Assembly: GCA_002361095.1 (NCBI GenBank)
Contig: DERU01000135.1
Location: 1 to 9,752 of the forward strand
Direction of reading: 5' to 3'
DNA from: Lachnospiraceae bacterium UBA3332
Lineage (GTDB): Bacteria; Bacillota; Clostridia; Lachnospirales; Lachnospiraceae
Length of the DNA: 9,752 bases
Shown here: positions 1-5,777 of the stretch, piece after piece
How positions within the stretch are numbered: position 1 is the stretch's first letter
How the letters are laid out: each line of letters begins with the position of its first letter
The notes under the pieces: model-generated
Database searches by the model: none
What the model was told of the DNA's origin: nothing
Seen by the model: the letters and a program-made list of their open reading frames with translations, nothing else
Made by a program: the position numbers and the translations under genes

Positions 1-1639
1 CAGGAAGACACACAATGCAGGCTGCTTTGACGCTTACAACCAGGAAATGAGAGCTTGCCGTTCCTCCCATATCATCACAGGTCTTCCTGATGCTTATGGC
101 CGCGGACGTATCATCGGCGACTACAGACGTGTTGCTCTGTATGGTATTGACAGACTGATTAAAGACAAGCAGGCGCAGAAGGATTCCACAGGCCGCGTTA
201 TGACCGACGATGTGATCCGTCTCCGCGAGGAGCTCTCCGAGCAGATGGTTGCTCTTAAGATGATGAAAGAGATGGCTGCTTCCTATGGCTGCGATATCTC
301 CAAACCTGCAACCAACGTTCAGGAAGCAATTCAGGCTACTTATTTCGGATATCTGTGTTCCGTTAAAGAGCAGAACGGTGCCGCTATGTCCCTTGGACGT
401 ACCTCCACTTTCCTTGACTGCTACGCAGAGAGAGACCTTGCAAATGGTACCTTCACTGAGAAGGAGATCCAGGAATTTGTTGATCACTTCATCATGAAGC
501 TGCGCTGCGTTAAGTTTGCACGTACTCCTGAGTACAACCAGATTTTCGCCGGCGATCCCGTTTGGGTAACCGAGTCCCTTGGCGGTGTTGGCGTTGACGG
601 ACGTCCTATGGTAACAAAGATGAGCTTCCGTTATCTGCACACCCTGACAAACCTTGGTCCTTCTCCGGAGCCGAACCTGACCGTTCTCTGGTCCACCAGG
701 CTTCCTGAGAGCTGGAAGAAATACTGTGCGAAGATGTCCATCCAGACTTCTTCCATCCAGTACGAAAACGACGACCTTATGAGAGTAACCCATGGCGACG
801 ACTACGGTATTGCATGCTGCGTATCTTCCATGGTAATCGGTAAGGAGATGCAGTTCTTCGGCGCACGTGCCAACGTGGCAAAGTGCCTGCTTTACGCGTT
901 GAACGGCGGCGTGGACGAAGTGACCAAGAAACAGGTAGGACCCAAATACCGTCCTGTGACCGGCGATGTATTGGATTATGACGATGTAATGTCCAAATTT
1001 ATCGATATGCTGGAATGGCAGGCTGACGTTTACGTCAACACCCTGAACATCATCCACTATATGCATGATAAATACTGCTACGAGAGAGCGGAGATGGCTT
1101 TGCATGACAGGGATGTAAAGAGATACTTTGCAACCGGTGTGGCGGGCCTGTCCATCGTTGCGGATTCCCTGTCCGCAATCAAGTATGCAAAGGTGGAAGT
1201 GGTCCGTGACGAGGACGGCATTATTGTCGATTTCAAGACCACCGGCGATTTCCCGAAATATGGCAACGACGATGACCGCGTGGATGACATTGCACAGGAA
1301 ATTGTGCATAAGTTCATGACCGCGATCAGAAGGCATCACACCTATAGGAACGGTGTTCCTACCACATCCATCCTGACGATTACCTCTAACGTTACCTATG
1401 GTAAAGCTACCGGTAATACGCCTGACGGACGCAGAAAAGGACAGCCGTTTGCTCCTGGTGCGAACCCGATGCATGGCCGTGACACCCACGGCGCGGTGGC
1501 GTCTTTGTCTTCCGTTTCCAAACTGCCTTTCAAGGATGCGCAGGACGGTATTTCCAATACCTTCACCATCATCCCGGGCGCGCTGGGCAAGGAAGACCAG
1601 ATCTTCTCCGGCGATTTGGAACTTGACCTGAACAAATAA
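1..1639 (+). CDS. pflB: Pyruvate formate-lyase (formate C-acetyltransferase), large catalytic subunit lacking the glycyl-radical domain; 5' partial
   Basis: PFL converts pyruvate and CoA to acetyl-CoA and formate in the anaerobic cytoplasm. The frame is open from base 2, where it reads RKTHNAGCFDAY, which by family alignment is about 150 residues into a normal PFL; the true start is upstream of the window. Landmarks that follow are SSHIITGLPDAYGRGRIIGD, GAAMSLGRTSTFLD, the catalytic pair in GIACCVSSM (Cys-Cys codons at 815-820), QFFGARANVAK, NIIHYMHDKY, and the C-terminal TGNTPDGRRKGQPF and FAPGANPMHGRD. The oddity is the end: after GALGKEDQIF the protein diverges into a short acidic tail and stops, whereas one-piece PFLs continue about 65 more residues carrying the radical glycine. 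That piece lies downstream as a separate gene. A sequencing frameshift does not explain this, because about 265 bases and two SD-led genes follow. Identity is certain; the split is directly seen. Confidence 0.97.
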   Translation, partial: RKTHNAGCFDAYNQEMRACRSSHIITGLPDAYGRGRIIGDYRRVALYGIDRLIKDKQAQKDSTGRVMTDDVIRLREELSEQMVALKMMKEMAASYGCDISKPATNVQEAIQATYFGYLCSVKEQNGAAMSLGRTSTFLDCYAERDLANGTFTEKEIQEFVDHFIMKLRCVKFARTPEYNQIFAGDPVWVTESLGGVGVDGRPMVTKMSFRYLHTLTNLGPSPEPNLTVLWSTRLPESWKKYCAKMSIQTSSIQYENDDLMRVTHGDDYGIACCVSSMVIGKEMQFFGARANVAKCLLYALNGGVDEVTKKQVGPKYRPVTGDVLDYDDVMSKFIDMLEWQADVYVNTLNIIHYMHDKYCYERAEMALHDRDVKRYFATGVAGLSIVADSLSAIKYAKVEVVRDEDGIIVDFKTTGDFPKYGNDDDRVDDIAQEIVHKFMTAIRRHHTYRNGVPTTSILTITSNVTYGKATGNTPDGRRKGQPFAPGANPMHGRDTHGAVASLSSVSKLPFKDAQDGISNTFTIIPGALGKEDQIFSGDLELDLNK

Positions 1640-1659
1640 CCGGCGGTATACCGCGCCGG
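1640..1659 (+). other. GC-rich inverted repeat between the PFL subunit genes
   Basis: CCGGCG (1640-1645) can pair with CGCCGG (1654-1659) around an 8-base loop. Alternatively, the inner 12 bases 1643-1654 (GCGGTATACCGC) form a perfect palindrome. It begins directly after the pflB stop. No T-run follows, so it is probably not a full terminator. A 3'-end stabiliser or processing site that sets the ratio of large subunit to small proteins is a reasonable inference. Confidence 0.5.
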
Positions 1660-1683
1660 CTGGCAGTCAGATAGGAGTCTGTT

Positions 1684-1884
1684 ATGGACGAAAAAGAAAT
1701 GATTGACGACCTTGTCAAAATGCTGGATTCCGGCATGGCGAAGGGAACAGGCCATGTGAATGTGGATTATAACGCCGGCAGCGGCGCCAAAGAAGTGCAG
1801 ACAATGGGGTGTACGGATTGTTCCAGAACCCCGTTGGCCTGCAGCGTACCCACATTGCAGGACGGTCTGGATGATTTTAAATAA
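1684..1884 (+). CDS. 66-residue Cys-rich small protein, partial paralog of the PFL glycyl-radical domain without the radical glycine
   Basis: The start is supported by AGGAG at 1673-1677, six bases before the ATG. Residues 7-28 align without gaps to residues 8-29 of the downstream radical-domain protein with 10 identities of 22 (shared pattern DxLVxxLD...KG..H.NV). In PFL this is the segment that leads into the radical loop. Beyond it the similarity ends: there is no RVSGYAV loop. Instead residues 43-53 read CTDCSRTPLAC, giving three cysteines (C43, C46, C53) in a CxxC-x6-C arrangement, followed by an acidic tail. No signal peptide or membrane segment is visible. It sits between the two PFL pieces in the same operon, so a role tied to PFL is likely. 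Possible roles, all inferred, are a non-radical occupant of the vacant C-terminal slot, a thiol or metal sensor, or a chaperone for subunit exchange. I do not recognise a named family. Confidence 0.85.
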   Translation: MDEKEMIDDLVKMLDSGMAKGTGHVNVDYNAGSGAKEVQTMGCTDCSRTPLACSVPTLQDGLDDFK

Positions 1885-1890
1885 GAAAAC

Positions 1891-1896
1891 AGGAGG
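1891..1896 (+). promoter_or_regulatory. Ribosome binding site that fixes the start of the glycyl-radical protein
   Basis: A full AGGAGG lies two bases before an ATG at 1899 and eight bases before an in-frame ATG at 1905. Two bases is too short a spacing for initiation, so the ATG at 1905 (MATNSAQVDN) is the real start. Confidence 0.8.
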
Positions 1897-1904
1897 AAAT
1901 GATC

Positions 1905-2147
1905 ATGGCAACAAACAGCGCACAGGTAGATAACCTGGTAGGATTATTGGATGGATATGCAACAAAGGGCGGCCATCATTTGAATGTAAATGTATTGAAC
2001 AGAGATACGCTGCTGGACGCGCAGAAGCATCCGGAGAATTATCCGCAGCTTACCATTCGTGTTTCCGGCTATGCGGTAAACTTCATTAAACTGACTCCGG
2101 AACAGCAGGCCGACGTTATCTCCAGAACGTTCCATGAGTCTGTCTGA
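1905..2147 (+). CDS. grcA: Autonomous glycyl-radical domain protein (GrcA/YfiD-like), C-terminal half of the split PFL
   Basis: This 80-residue protein is the missing C-terminus of PFL. Residues 10-32 (NLVGLLDGY...HHLNVNVLNR) match the strand leading into the radical loop, and residues 47-58 (PQLTIRVSGYAV) contain the conserved loop with radical Gly55 (codon 2067-2069). The end FHESV resembles the usual PFL C-terminus. In E. coli the 127-residue GrcA/YfiD is a spare part that replaces an oxygen-cleaved PFL C-terminus. Here the adjacent pflB has no such domain of its own, so this protein should be an obligatory subunit, activated by a radical-SAM PFL-activating enzyme encoded elsewhere (none in this window). 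It is much shorter than E. coli GrcA and lacks that protein's N-terminal extension. It is the last gene of the operon and is followed at once by a strong terminator. Confidence 0.95.
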   Translation: MATNSAQVDNLVGLLDGYATKGGHHLNVNVLNRDTLLDAQKHPENYPQLTIRVSGYAVNFIKLTPEQQADVISRTFHESV

Positions 2148-2170
2148 GTCTGAAATGCAATAGGAATAAG

Positions 2171-2199
2171 AAAACGGGCAGGAATTCCTGCCCGTTTTT
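2171..2199. terminator. Bidirectional intrinsic terminator between the PFL operon and mecA
   Basis: A perfect inverted repeat, AAAACGGGCAGGAAT / ATTCCTGCCCGTTTT, has A's on the left flank and T's on the right. Read on the plus strand it ends the PFL operon 24 bases after its last stop. Read on the minus strand the A's become a U-tract just past the mecA stop at 2217. It is the classic shape for a convergent gene pair. Confidence 0.95.
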
Positions 2200-2216
2200 G
2201 TATGGCGTCTTTGCGG

Positions 2217-2981
2217 TTAAATTTGCGCGAGGGTTTGCAGTGCATTTCCCTCCGCAATTAACGCATAATGTTCCCTGCAGTAGGCTTCGCTGCCGACTGC
2301 GGACTGCTCCAGGCGGCCATATTCCGAGACGACGTTGCAGATCCGGTTAAAGGCTTCGGCGGAGAGATCTTTCTCACTGAGTACCAACAGGTATTTACCG
2401 GCTTTCTCATTTTTGTAAAGGGAATTCTTTCCGTCGTAAAAGCTTGTCGCCACATGGGAAAGACGGATTAAGTGGTGCATGGCCGTAAACGAGAAAATTT
2501 TCGCGCTTGTGGCCACGACATCTGCGGATGCATTTTGGCCGGCATGATCGGCCTGGCTGGCATCTGCTTTGCGGGCATTGCCAAGTTCCGCTTTGCGGTT
2601 TTCCTGTATCTGGCGGAACAGATCAAAGATGCTGTCCGTAACGCTCACGGGGTTCTCGGAATCATCATCGGATTCCGCTTCATCGTCCTCCGCAGAAGGG
2701 GCAAACTTGGCGAAGCGGGTATCCAGTTCTTCCGGATCCTCCACTTTGGTGATAATCAGGACGATACAGTCGGCATTTAACGGGATCGCCTCTATCATAA
2801 GCGGAATGTCCTCCGCCTCAAATCCGAATTTCAGGGCGGCCTGCTGCATCATATCCCGAAAAAGGTTCTTCGCCTTCTCTGTGCCGTATGCCAATTCGCT
2901 GATCTTTAATTCCCGGTCAGCGAGGTCTGCCTTGGTGAGGGTGCAGCGAATCTGGTGGTCATTCACTTTCTCAATTTTCAT
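2217..2981 (-). CDS. mecA: MecA-family adaptor protein for the ClpC protease
   Basis: MecA adaptors hand specific substrates to the ClpCP protease; in Bacillus they control competence, while in clostridia the substrates are mostly unknown. The 254 residues show the family layout. The N-terminal substrate-binding domain (1-93) has MKIEKVNDHQIRCTLT, ELAYGTEKAK, LFRDMMQQA and FGFEAEDIPLMIEAIP. A strongly acidic, Ser-rich linker follows (about 94-108), then a polar low-complexity stretch. The C-terminal ClpC-binding domain (about 160-254) begins IFSFTAMHHLIRLS and includes SLYKNEKAGKYLLVLSEK. The start has AAGGA nine bases upstream on the minus strand. It is convergent with the PFL operon, shares its terminator, and has its own promoter at 3061-3089. 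Nothing in the sequence links it functionally to PFL. Confidence 0.93.
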   Translation of the reverse strand: MKIEKVNDHQIRCTLTKADLADRELKISELAYGTEKAKNLFRDMMQQAALKFGFEAEDIPLMIEAIPLNADCIVLIITKVEDPEELDTRFAKFAPSAEDDEAESDDDSENPVSVTDSIFDLFRQIQENRKAELGNARKADASQADHAGQNASADVVATSAKIFSFTAMHHLIRLSHVATSFYDGKNSLYKNEKAGKYLLVLSEKDLSAEAFNRICNVVSEYGRLEQSAVGSEAYCREHYALIAEGNALQTLAQI

Positions 2982-3060
2982 AATGTCACATCCTTACTCT
3001 ATTAAAATACTTTGAGAAACCATAATTGTGAAGAAATATCTCTATTTTACCTGTCATTTT

Positions 3061-3089
3061 ATCATATACATAAAATGGGGTAAAGTCAA
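3061..3089 (-). promoter_or_regulatory. Sigma-A promoter of mecA
   Basis: On the minus strand the sequence reads TTGACT (plus-strand 3084-3089), a 17-base spacer, then TATGAT (3061-3066). This is close to the vegetative consensus. Transcription should start near 3054 and give a leader of about 70 bases before the mecA ATG. Confidence 0.85.
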
Positions 3090-3128
3090 GCGTACAGTGA
3101 AACAGTTTAATGTTTTTTTAGAAATCCC

Positions 3129-3157
3129 TTGAAAATATTTCCGGTATTGGTTATAAT
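3129..3157 (+). promoter_or_regulatory. Strong sigma-A promoter reading into a structured non-coding region
   Basis: TTGAAA (3129-3134), a 17-base spacer and a perfect TATAAT (3152-3157) make this one of the best promoters in the window. The expected start near 3164 falls at the 5' edge of the long-range stem described in the next entry. It is divergent from the mecA promoter, about 40 bases away. Confidence 0.87.
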
Positions 3158-3163
3158 GTGAAA

Positions 3164-3425
3164 CAGAGACGATTCTGAACAATCTGTGCCGGAAAGGGGA
3201 TTGTCGGAATGCCGGGAATATACACAAGCGACAGCGGCGAGAGACGCAGCTGTCCGGTCACAACAAAACAGAGCAGTTTCTGTTCTCCAGTTTCTCTTGT
3301 GCAGGAATATGCGTCAGCGCGCAGCCGGATGGGCAGCCGCGCATATTGTTTCTGCTACTAGTATGAGAATGTCTTACAGGGATATGTACCTGTCGGAAAA
3401 ATCTTTGTATCAAATTTTTTCCAGA
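3164..3425 (+). ncRNA. Candidate structured non-coding RNA or long structured leader, family not identified
   Basis: No convincing ORF with an SD is present. Several helices nest inside one closing stem: 3166-3176 (with G3171 bulged) pairs with 3366-3375, bringing the predicted 5' end to a position 200 bases away. Inside are ACAATC/GATTGT (3179-3184 with 3199-3204); GACAGC-G-GCG / CGC-A-GCTGTC (3230-3254); CACAA/TTGTG (3259-3263 with 3297-3301) enclosing AACAGA/TCTGTT (3267-3284); and AATATGCG/CGCATATT (3306-3313 with 3340-3347). A short hairpin, ACAGG/CCTGT (3376-3393), abuts the closing stem. Loop bases 3189-3193 could form a pseudoknot with 3253-3257. No clean terminator is visible, so the 3' end is uncertain and the transcript may run on into the small gene at 3593. 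The branched shape is unlike rod-like 6S RNA; other clostridial RNA classes such as raiA are possible but I cannot confirm a match. Confidence 0.6.
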
Positions 3426-3592
3426 GCCATCATTCAAATTGAATCCTAGAATTATTGTATTAGTCCGCGCATTTTTGGGCACTGTTCATTCGTCTCGTAA
3501 ATTCTCCGTTTTTCAACCTGATCTGACAACAGAATATATATCACGCAGCGATTCTTTTGGGATGGAAGGCGGATCAGAAAAGGAGAAGTGAC
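3426..3592 (+). other. AT-rich stretch between the structured region and the small gene
   Basis: Nothing certain is seen here. A weak promoter-like pair, TTCAAC and TATATA with 17-base spacing, lies around 3513-3541 and could serve the small gene at 3593. It is poor compared with the promoter at 3129, so read-through from 3129 is equally possible. Confidence 0.3.
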
Positions 3593-3805
3593 ATGGGAAA
3601 TGTAAGGACAGCGACATGGGAGCGGCTGCTGATGCAGATGGAACGGGAAGGAGTCGGATTTTACCTGAACGGGAAAAAATCCGAACCGCATGAGATCATC
3701 AGGAAATGCTGTGTCTCTGAAAGGGTTGTCTATATGCCTGACTTTGTGATGGACGAAGAGGGAAAATTGCAGGAGGTTCGCTATGATGAAGTAAAACGAT
3801 GGTAA
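3593..3805 (+). CDS. Small hypothetical protein, 70 residues
   Basis: I do not recognise the family. The ATG at 3593 is chosen because AGGAG (3581-3585) lies seven bases before it; an upstream in-frame TTG at 3557 has no such site. The protein is soluble-looking, charged, and has no signal or membrane segment. The N-terminal half resembles an amphipathic helix (ATWERLLMQMEREG) followed by a short strand (VGFYLNG). The C-terminal half holds two adjacent cysteines in RKCCVSERVVYMPDF and an acidic/basic end with DEEGKLQEVRYDEVKRW. A terminator follows within 40 bases, so it is the last or only gene of its transcript. It may be co-transcribed with the structured RNA upstream. The strong SD and terminator support a real gene; function is unknown. 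Confidence 0.75.
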   Translation: MGNVRTATWERLLMQMEREGVGFYLNGKKSEPHEIIRKCCVSERVVYMPDFVMDEEGKLQEVRYDEVKRW

Positions 3806-3844
3806 ATTCATAATTCATAAAACAAAAACCGAAATGTCTGAAAC

Positions 3845-3900
3845 AAAGCAGCCCCAATCCGATACGAGGACCCCCAATCACCGTACACGGGGCTGCTTTT
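3845..3900 (+). terminator. Terminator-like hairpin with an unusually long loop
   Basis: AAAGCAGCCCC (3845-3855) pairs perfectly over 11 bases with GGGGCTGCTTT (3889-3899), running into TTTT. This is a typical stem and U-tract, but the loop is 33 bases instead of the usual few. The loop carries a near-repeat (CCCCAATC at 3852-3859 and 3872-3879), and the second CCCC could compete for the same GGGG. Confidence 0.75.
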
Positions 3901-3933
3901 GTGAGGCAGGAAAAAACGGTTGCCGTATAAAAA

Positions 3934-3972
3934 GTCGAAATAAGCCGAAATAAGTGGTGACGAGTTTCGGCT
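3934..3972 (+). repeat. Tandem 10-mer and overlapping inverted repeat before the GH18 gene
   Basis: GTCGAAATAA and GCCGAAATAA stand head to tail at 3934-3953. The second copy's GCCGAAA (3944-3950) is also the left arm of an inverted repeat with TTTCGGC (3965-3971); A3943 and T3972 extend the pairing to eight bases around a 14-base loop. No U-tract follows, so an operator or leader hairpin is more likely than a terminator. A weak promoter pair overlaps it (GTGACG 3957-3962, 17 bases, TAAAAT 3980-3985), but its start would fall almost on the SD. Confidence 0.45.
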
Positions 3973-4005
3973 GGTGTGATAAAATATCGCATGGAGGATA
4001 ATGCG

Positions 4006-5694
4006 ATGAAAAGAAAGATGATTCCGGTATTGGTAGCTGTTGTATTGATATTTTTGATCGTGGCGGGGGCTGCGGGGGTATTTCTGTATGAAAAATATTC
4101 CTATTCCAAGGAGCCTGCGGATTTGGCGGCTTATTATGGGCTGTCCGGCAGGGAAGATGTGGCGTTGGTGCTGAACCACGCCATTGCGGAAGAGAAGGGA
4201 ATCTTATATGAGGGACGCTGCTATTTGGATTTGGACACGGTACATGCGTATTTAAACGATCGGTTTTATGTGGATTTCAAAGAGAACCGGCTGCTGTATA
4301 CATTGCCGGAAGAGGTCGTGGAAGTGGCGGTAGGGGAAGCGGTACAGGACGGATATATTGCGGCCATGGAGCGCAACGGGAAGGTATACCTGGCGCTGGA
4401 CTATGTTAAGAAATATTCGGATTTCAATTTCCTGCTCTATACGGAGCCCAACCGGGTACTTTTGCAAACGGTCTGGGAGGAGCAGCAGGTGGCCGAACTG
4501 ACCAGGGATGTGGCGGTCCGGGTGCGCGGCGGTGTAAAAAGTGAAATTTTAAGTAAACGAACAAAAGGTGAGCAGGTGACTGTACTGAAGGAAATGGAGA
4601 ATTGGAATTGTGTGCAGACCGCCGACGGCTATATCGGTTATGTGGAAAAAAAGCATTTGACGGATGCGGTATCGGAGACGCCGGTCAAGGATACGGGGTA
4701 TACGGCGCCTGTATATGCAGGAAACAAGAGGGATTTTAAGATTAATCTGGCGTGGCACCAGGTTACGCGCAAGGAGGCGAACACCACGTTCCCGGGGGTG
4801 ATGGACGGCGTGATCGGCGTCAATGTGATTTCCCCTACCTGGCTGTTTCTGTTTGATAATGAGGGAACGGTGGAGAGCATTGCGGACGCCGATTATGTGC
4901 GGCAGGCGCATGAAAAGGGCTTGGAGGTCTGGGCGCTGGTGGATGATTTTACCCACCGCAGTGATAACGGTGTAAATCCGGAGGAAATTCTGTGTTATAC
5001 CAGCAAACGGCGCAAAATTGTGGATACGCTGATGGCGGAGGCGGAGCGCTGCGGTTTTGACGGTATCAACGTGGATTTTGAGCGGGTGACGGAAAAGGTG
5101 GGCGAGGATTATATCCAGTTTATCCGGGAATTATCCCTGGCCTGTCACAGCCGCGGGTTAGTGCTTTCCGTGGACAATTATGTGCCCAGGGCCTTTAATG
5201 CCCATTATGAGTGGAAAGAGGAGGGGGTTATGGCGGATTATGTGATTGTCATGGGGTACGACGAGCATTGGGCGGGCTGTAAGGAGGCCGGTTCCGTGGC
5301 GTCTTTGGGGTATGTGGAGGAAGGCATTCAGAAAATGGTGCAGGAAGTGCCTTCCGATAAAGTGATCAATGCACTGCCCCTGTATACAAGGATATGGACC
5401 ACCGACAGCGGCGGAGAGGTGACCAGTCAGGCGGTAGGTATACAGGAGGCCTCCGATTATCTGGTGCGGAGGAACGTTGCCTATAGTTGGGACGAAACGA
5501 CGGGACAGAACTACGCGGAGTTTGAAGCGGAGGGAAGCCTGGTGCAGGTATGGCTGGAGGATGAGCAGTCCATCGGCGTGAAGATCAATGTGATGAAAAG
5601 CTACAATCTGGGCGGTGTAGCGGCGTGGAAGCTGGGCTTTGACGAGGGAAGGAAAAATATCTGGAGCGTGATCGCCGGATTTTTCGCGCAATGA
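4006..5694 (+). CDS. Membrane-anchored cell-wall protein with SH3b and glycoside hydrolase family 18 domains (YaaH/SleL-like)
   Basis: GGAGG at 3993-3997 sits eight bases before the ATG at 4006, which is preferred over the upstream ATG at 3991 and GTG at 3976. Residues 6-28 (IPVLVAVVLIFLIVAGAAG) form an uncleaved signal anchor, so the rest lies outside the membrane. Residues about 35-160 look like a stalk domain of the copper-amine-oxidase N-terminal type. Residues 166-219 form a bacterial SH3 domain (VAVRVRGG...GYIGYVEKKHL). Residues about 245-560 are the GH18 barrel, with DGINVDFE at 352-359 (Glu359 the expected acid), MGYD at 416-419 and the closing AAWKLG near 541. The Asn at the second position of the D-x-x-D/N-x-D-x-E signature fits the YaaH/SleL branch, which acts on peptidoglycan or spore cortex rather than chitin. 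An envelope or sporulation/germination role fits the cell-wall amidase that follows. Confidence 0.9.
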   Translation: MKRKMIPVLVAVVLIFLIVAGAAGVFLYEKYSYSKEPADLAAYYGLSGREDVALVLNHAIAEEKGILYEGRCYLDLDTVHAYLNDRFYVDFKENRLLYTLPEEVVEVAVGEAVQDGYIAAMERNGKVYLALDYVKKYSDFNFLLYTEPNRVLLQTVWEEQQVAELTRDVAVRVRGGVKSEILSKRTKGEQVTVLKEMENWNCVQTADGYIGYVEKKHLTDAVSETPVKDTGYTAPVYAGNKRDFKINLAWHQVTRKEANTTFPGVMDGVIGVNVISPTWLFLFDNEGTVESIADADYVRQAHEKGLEVWALVDDFTHRSDNGVNPEEILCYTSKRRKIVDTLMAEAERCGFDGINVDFERVTEKVGEDYIQFIRELSLACHSRGLVLSVDNYVPRAFNAHYEWKEEGVMADYVIVMGYDEHWAGCKEAGSVASLGYVEEGIQKMVQEVPSDKVINALPLYTRIWTTDSGGEVTSQAVGIQEASDYLVRRNVAYSWDETTGQNYAEFEAEGSLVQVWLEDEQSIGVKINVMKSYNLGGVAAWKLGFDEGRKNIWSVIAGFFAQ

Positions 5695-5698
5695 CGGA

Positions 5699-5740
5699 CC
5701 GGGTGGGTATACGGTTTTTGTGCATATCCATCCCGGTTTT
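5699..5740 (+). terminator. Weak terminator-like hairpin after the GH18 gene
   Basis: CCGGGTGG (5699-5706) pairs with CCA-CCCGG (5728-5736, one bulged T) and is followed by TTTT. The loop is 21 bases and the U-tract is short, so termination may be partial, with some read-through into the amidase start. Confidence 0.4.
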
Positions 5741-5777
5741 GCCATACAATGGAAAAAAAGCCGTGGGGTTTGGAAAA

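Noticed and set aside
1684..1884. Precursor peptide of a lanthipeptide or other RiPP, because of the acidic N-terminus and Cys/Ser/Thr-rich C-terminus
   Set aside because: The N-terminal half aligns with the PFL radical domain and no modification enzyme, protease or exporter gene is nearby. The PFL context is the simpler reading.
1600..1910. PFL split caused by sequencing frameshift or a simple nonsense mutation
   Set aside because: A single error cannot explain about 265 intervening bases with a second SD-led ORF, a third ORF with AGGAGG and its own natural N-terminus, and a diverged acidic C-terminus on the large subunit.
3164..3380. 6S RNA, T-box, RNase P or SRP RNA
   Set aside because: The layout is branched rather than a rod with a central bubble, and I see no T-box anti-terminator sequence, no RNase P conserved core and no SRP GGAAG-type loop motif. 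No class could be assigned by eye.
3186..3449. 87-codon open frame over the structured region
   Set aside because: It has no ATG with an SD, no recognisable protein features, and overlaps strong nested helices. I treat the region as RNA.
3258..3482. Minus-strand ORF opposite the structured region
   Set aside because: No promoter or SD, atypical composition, and no family resemblance.
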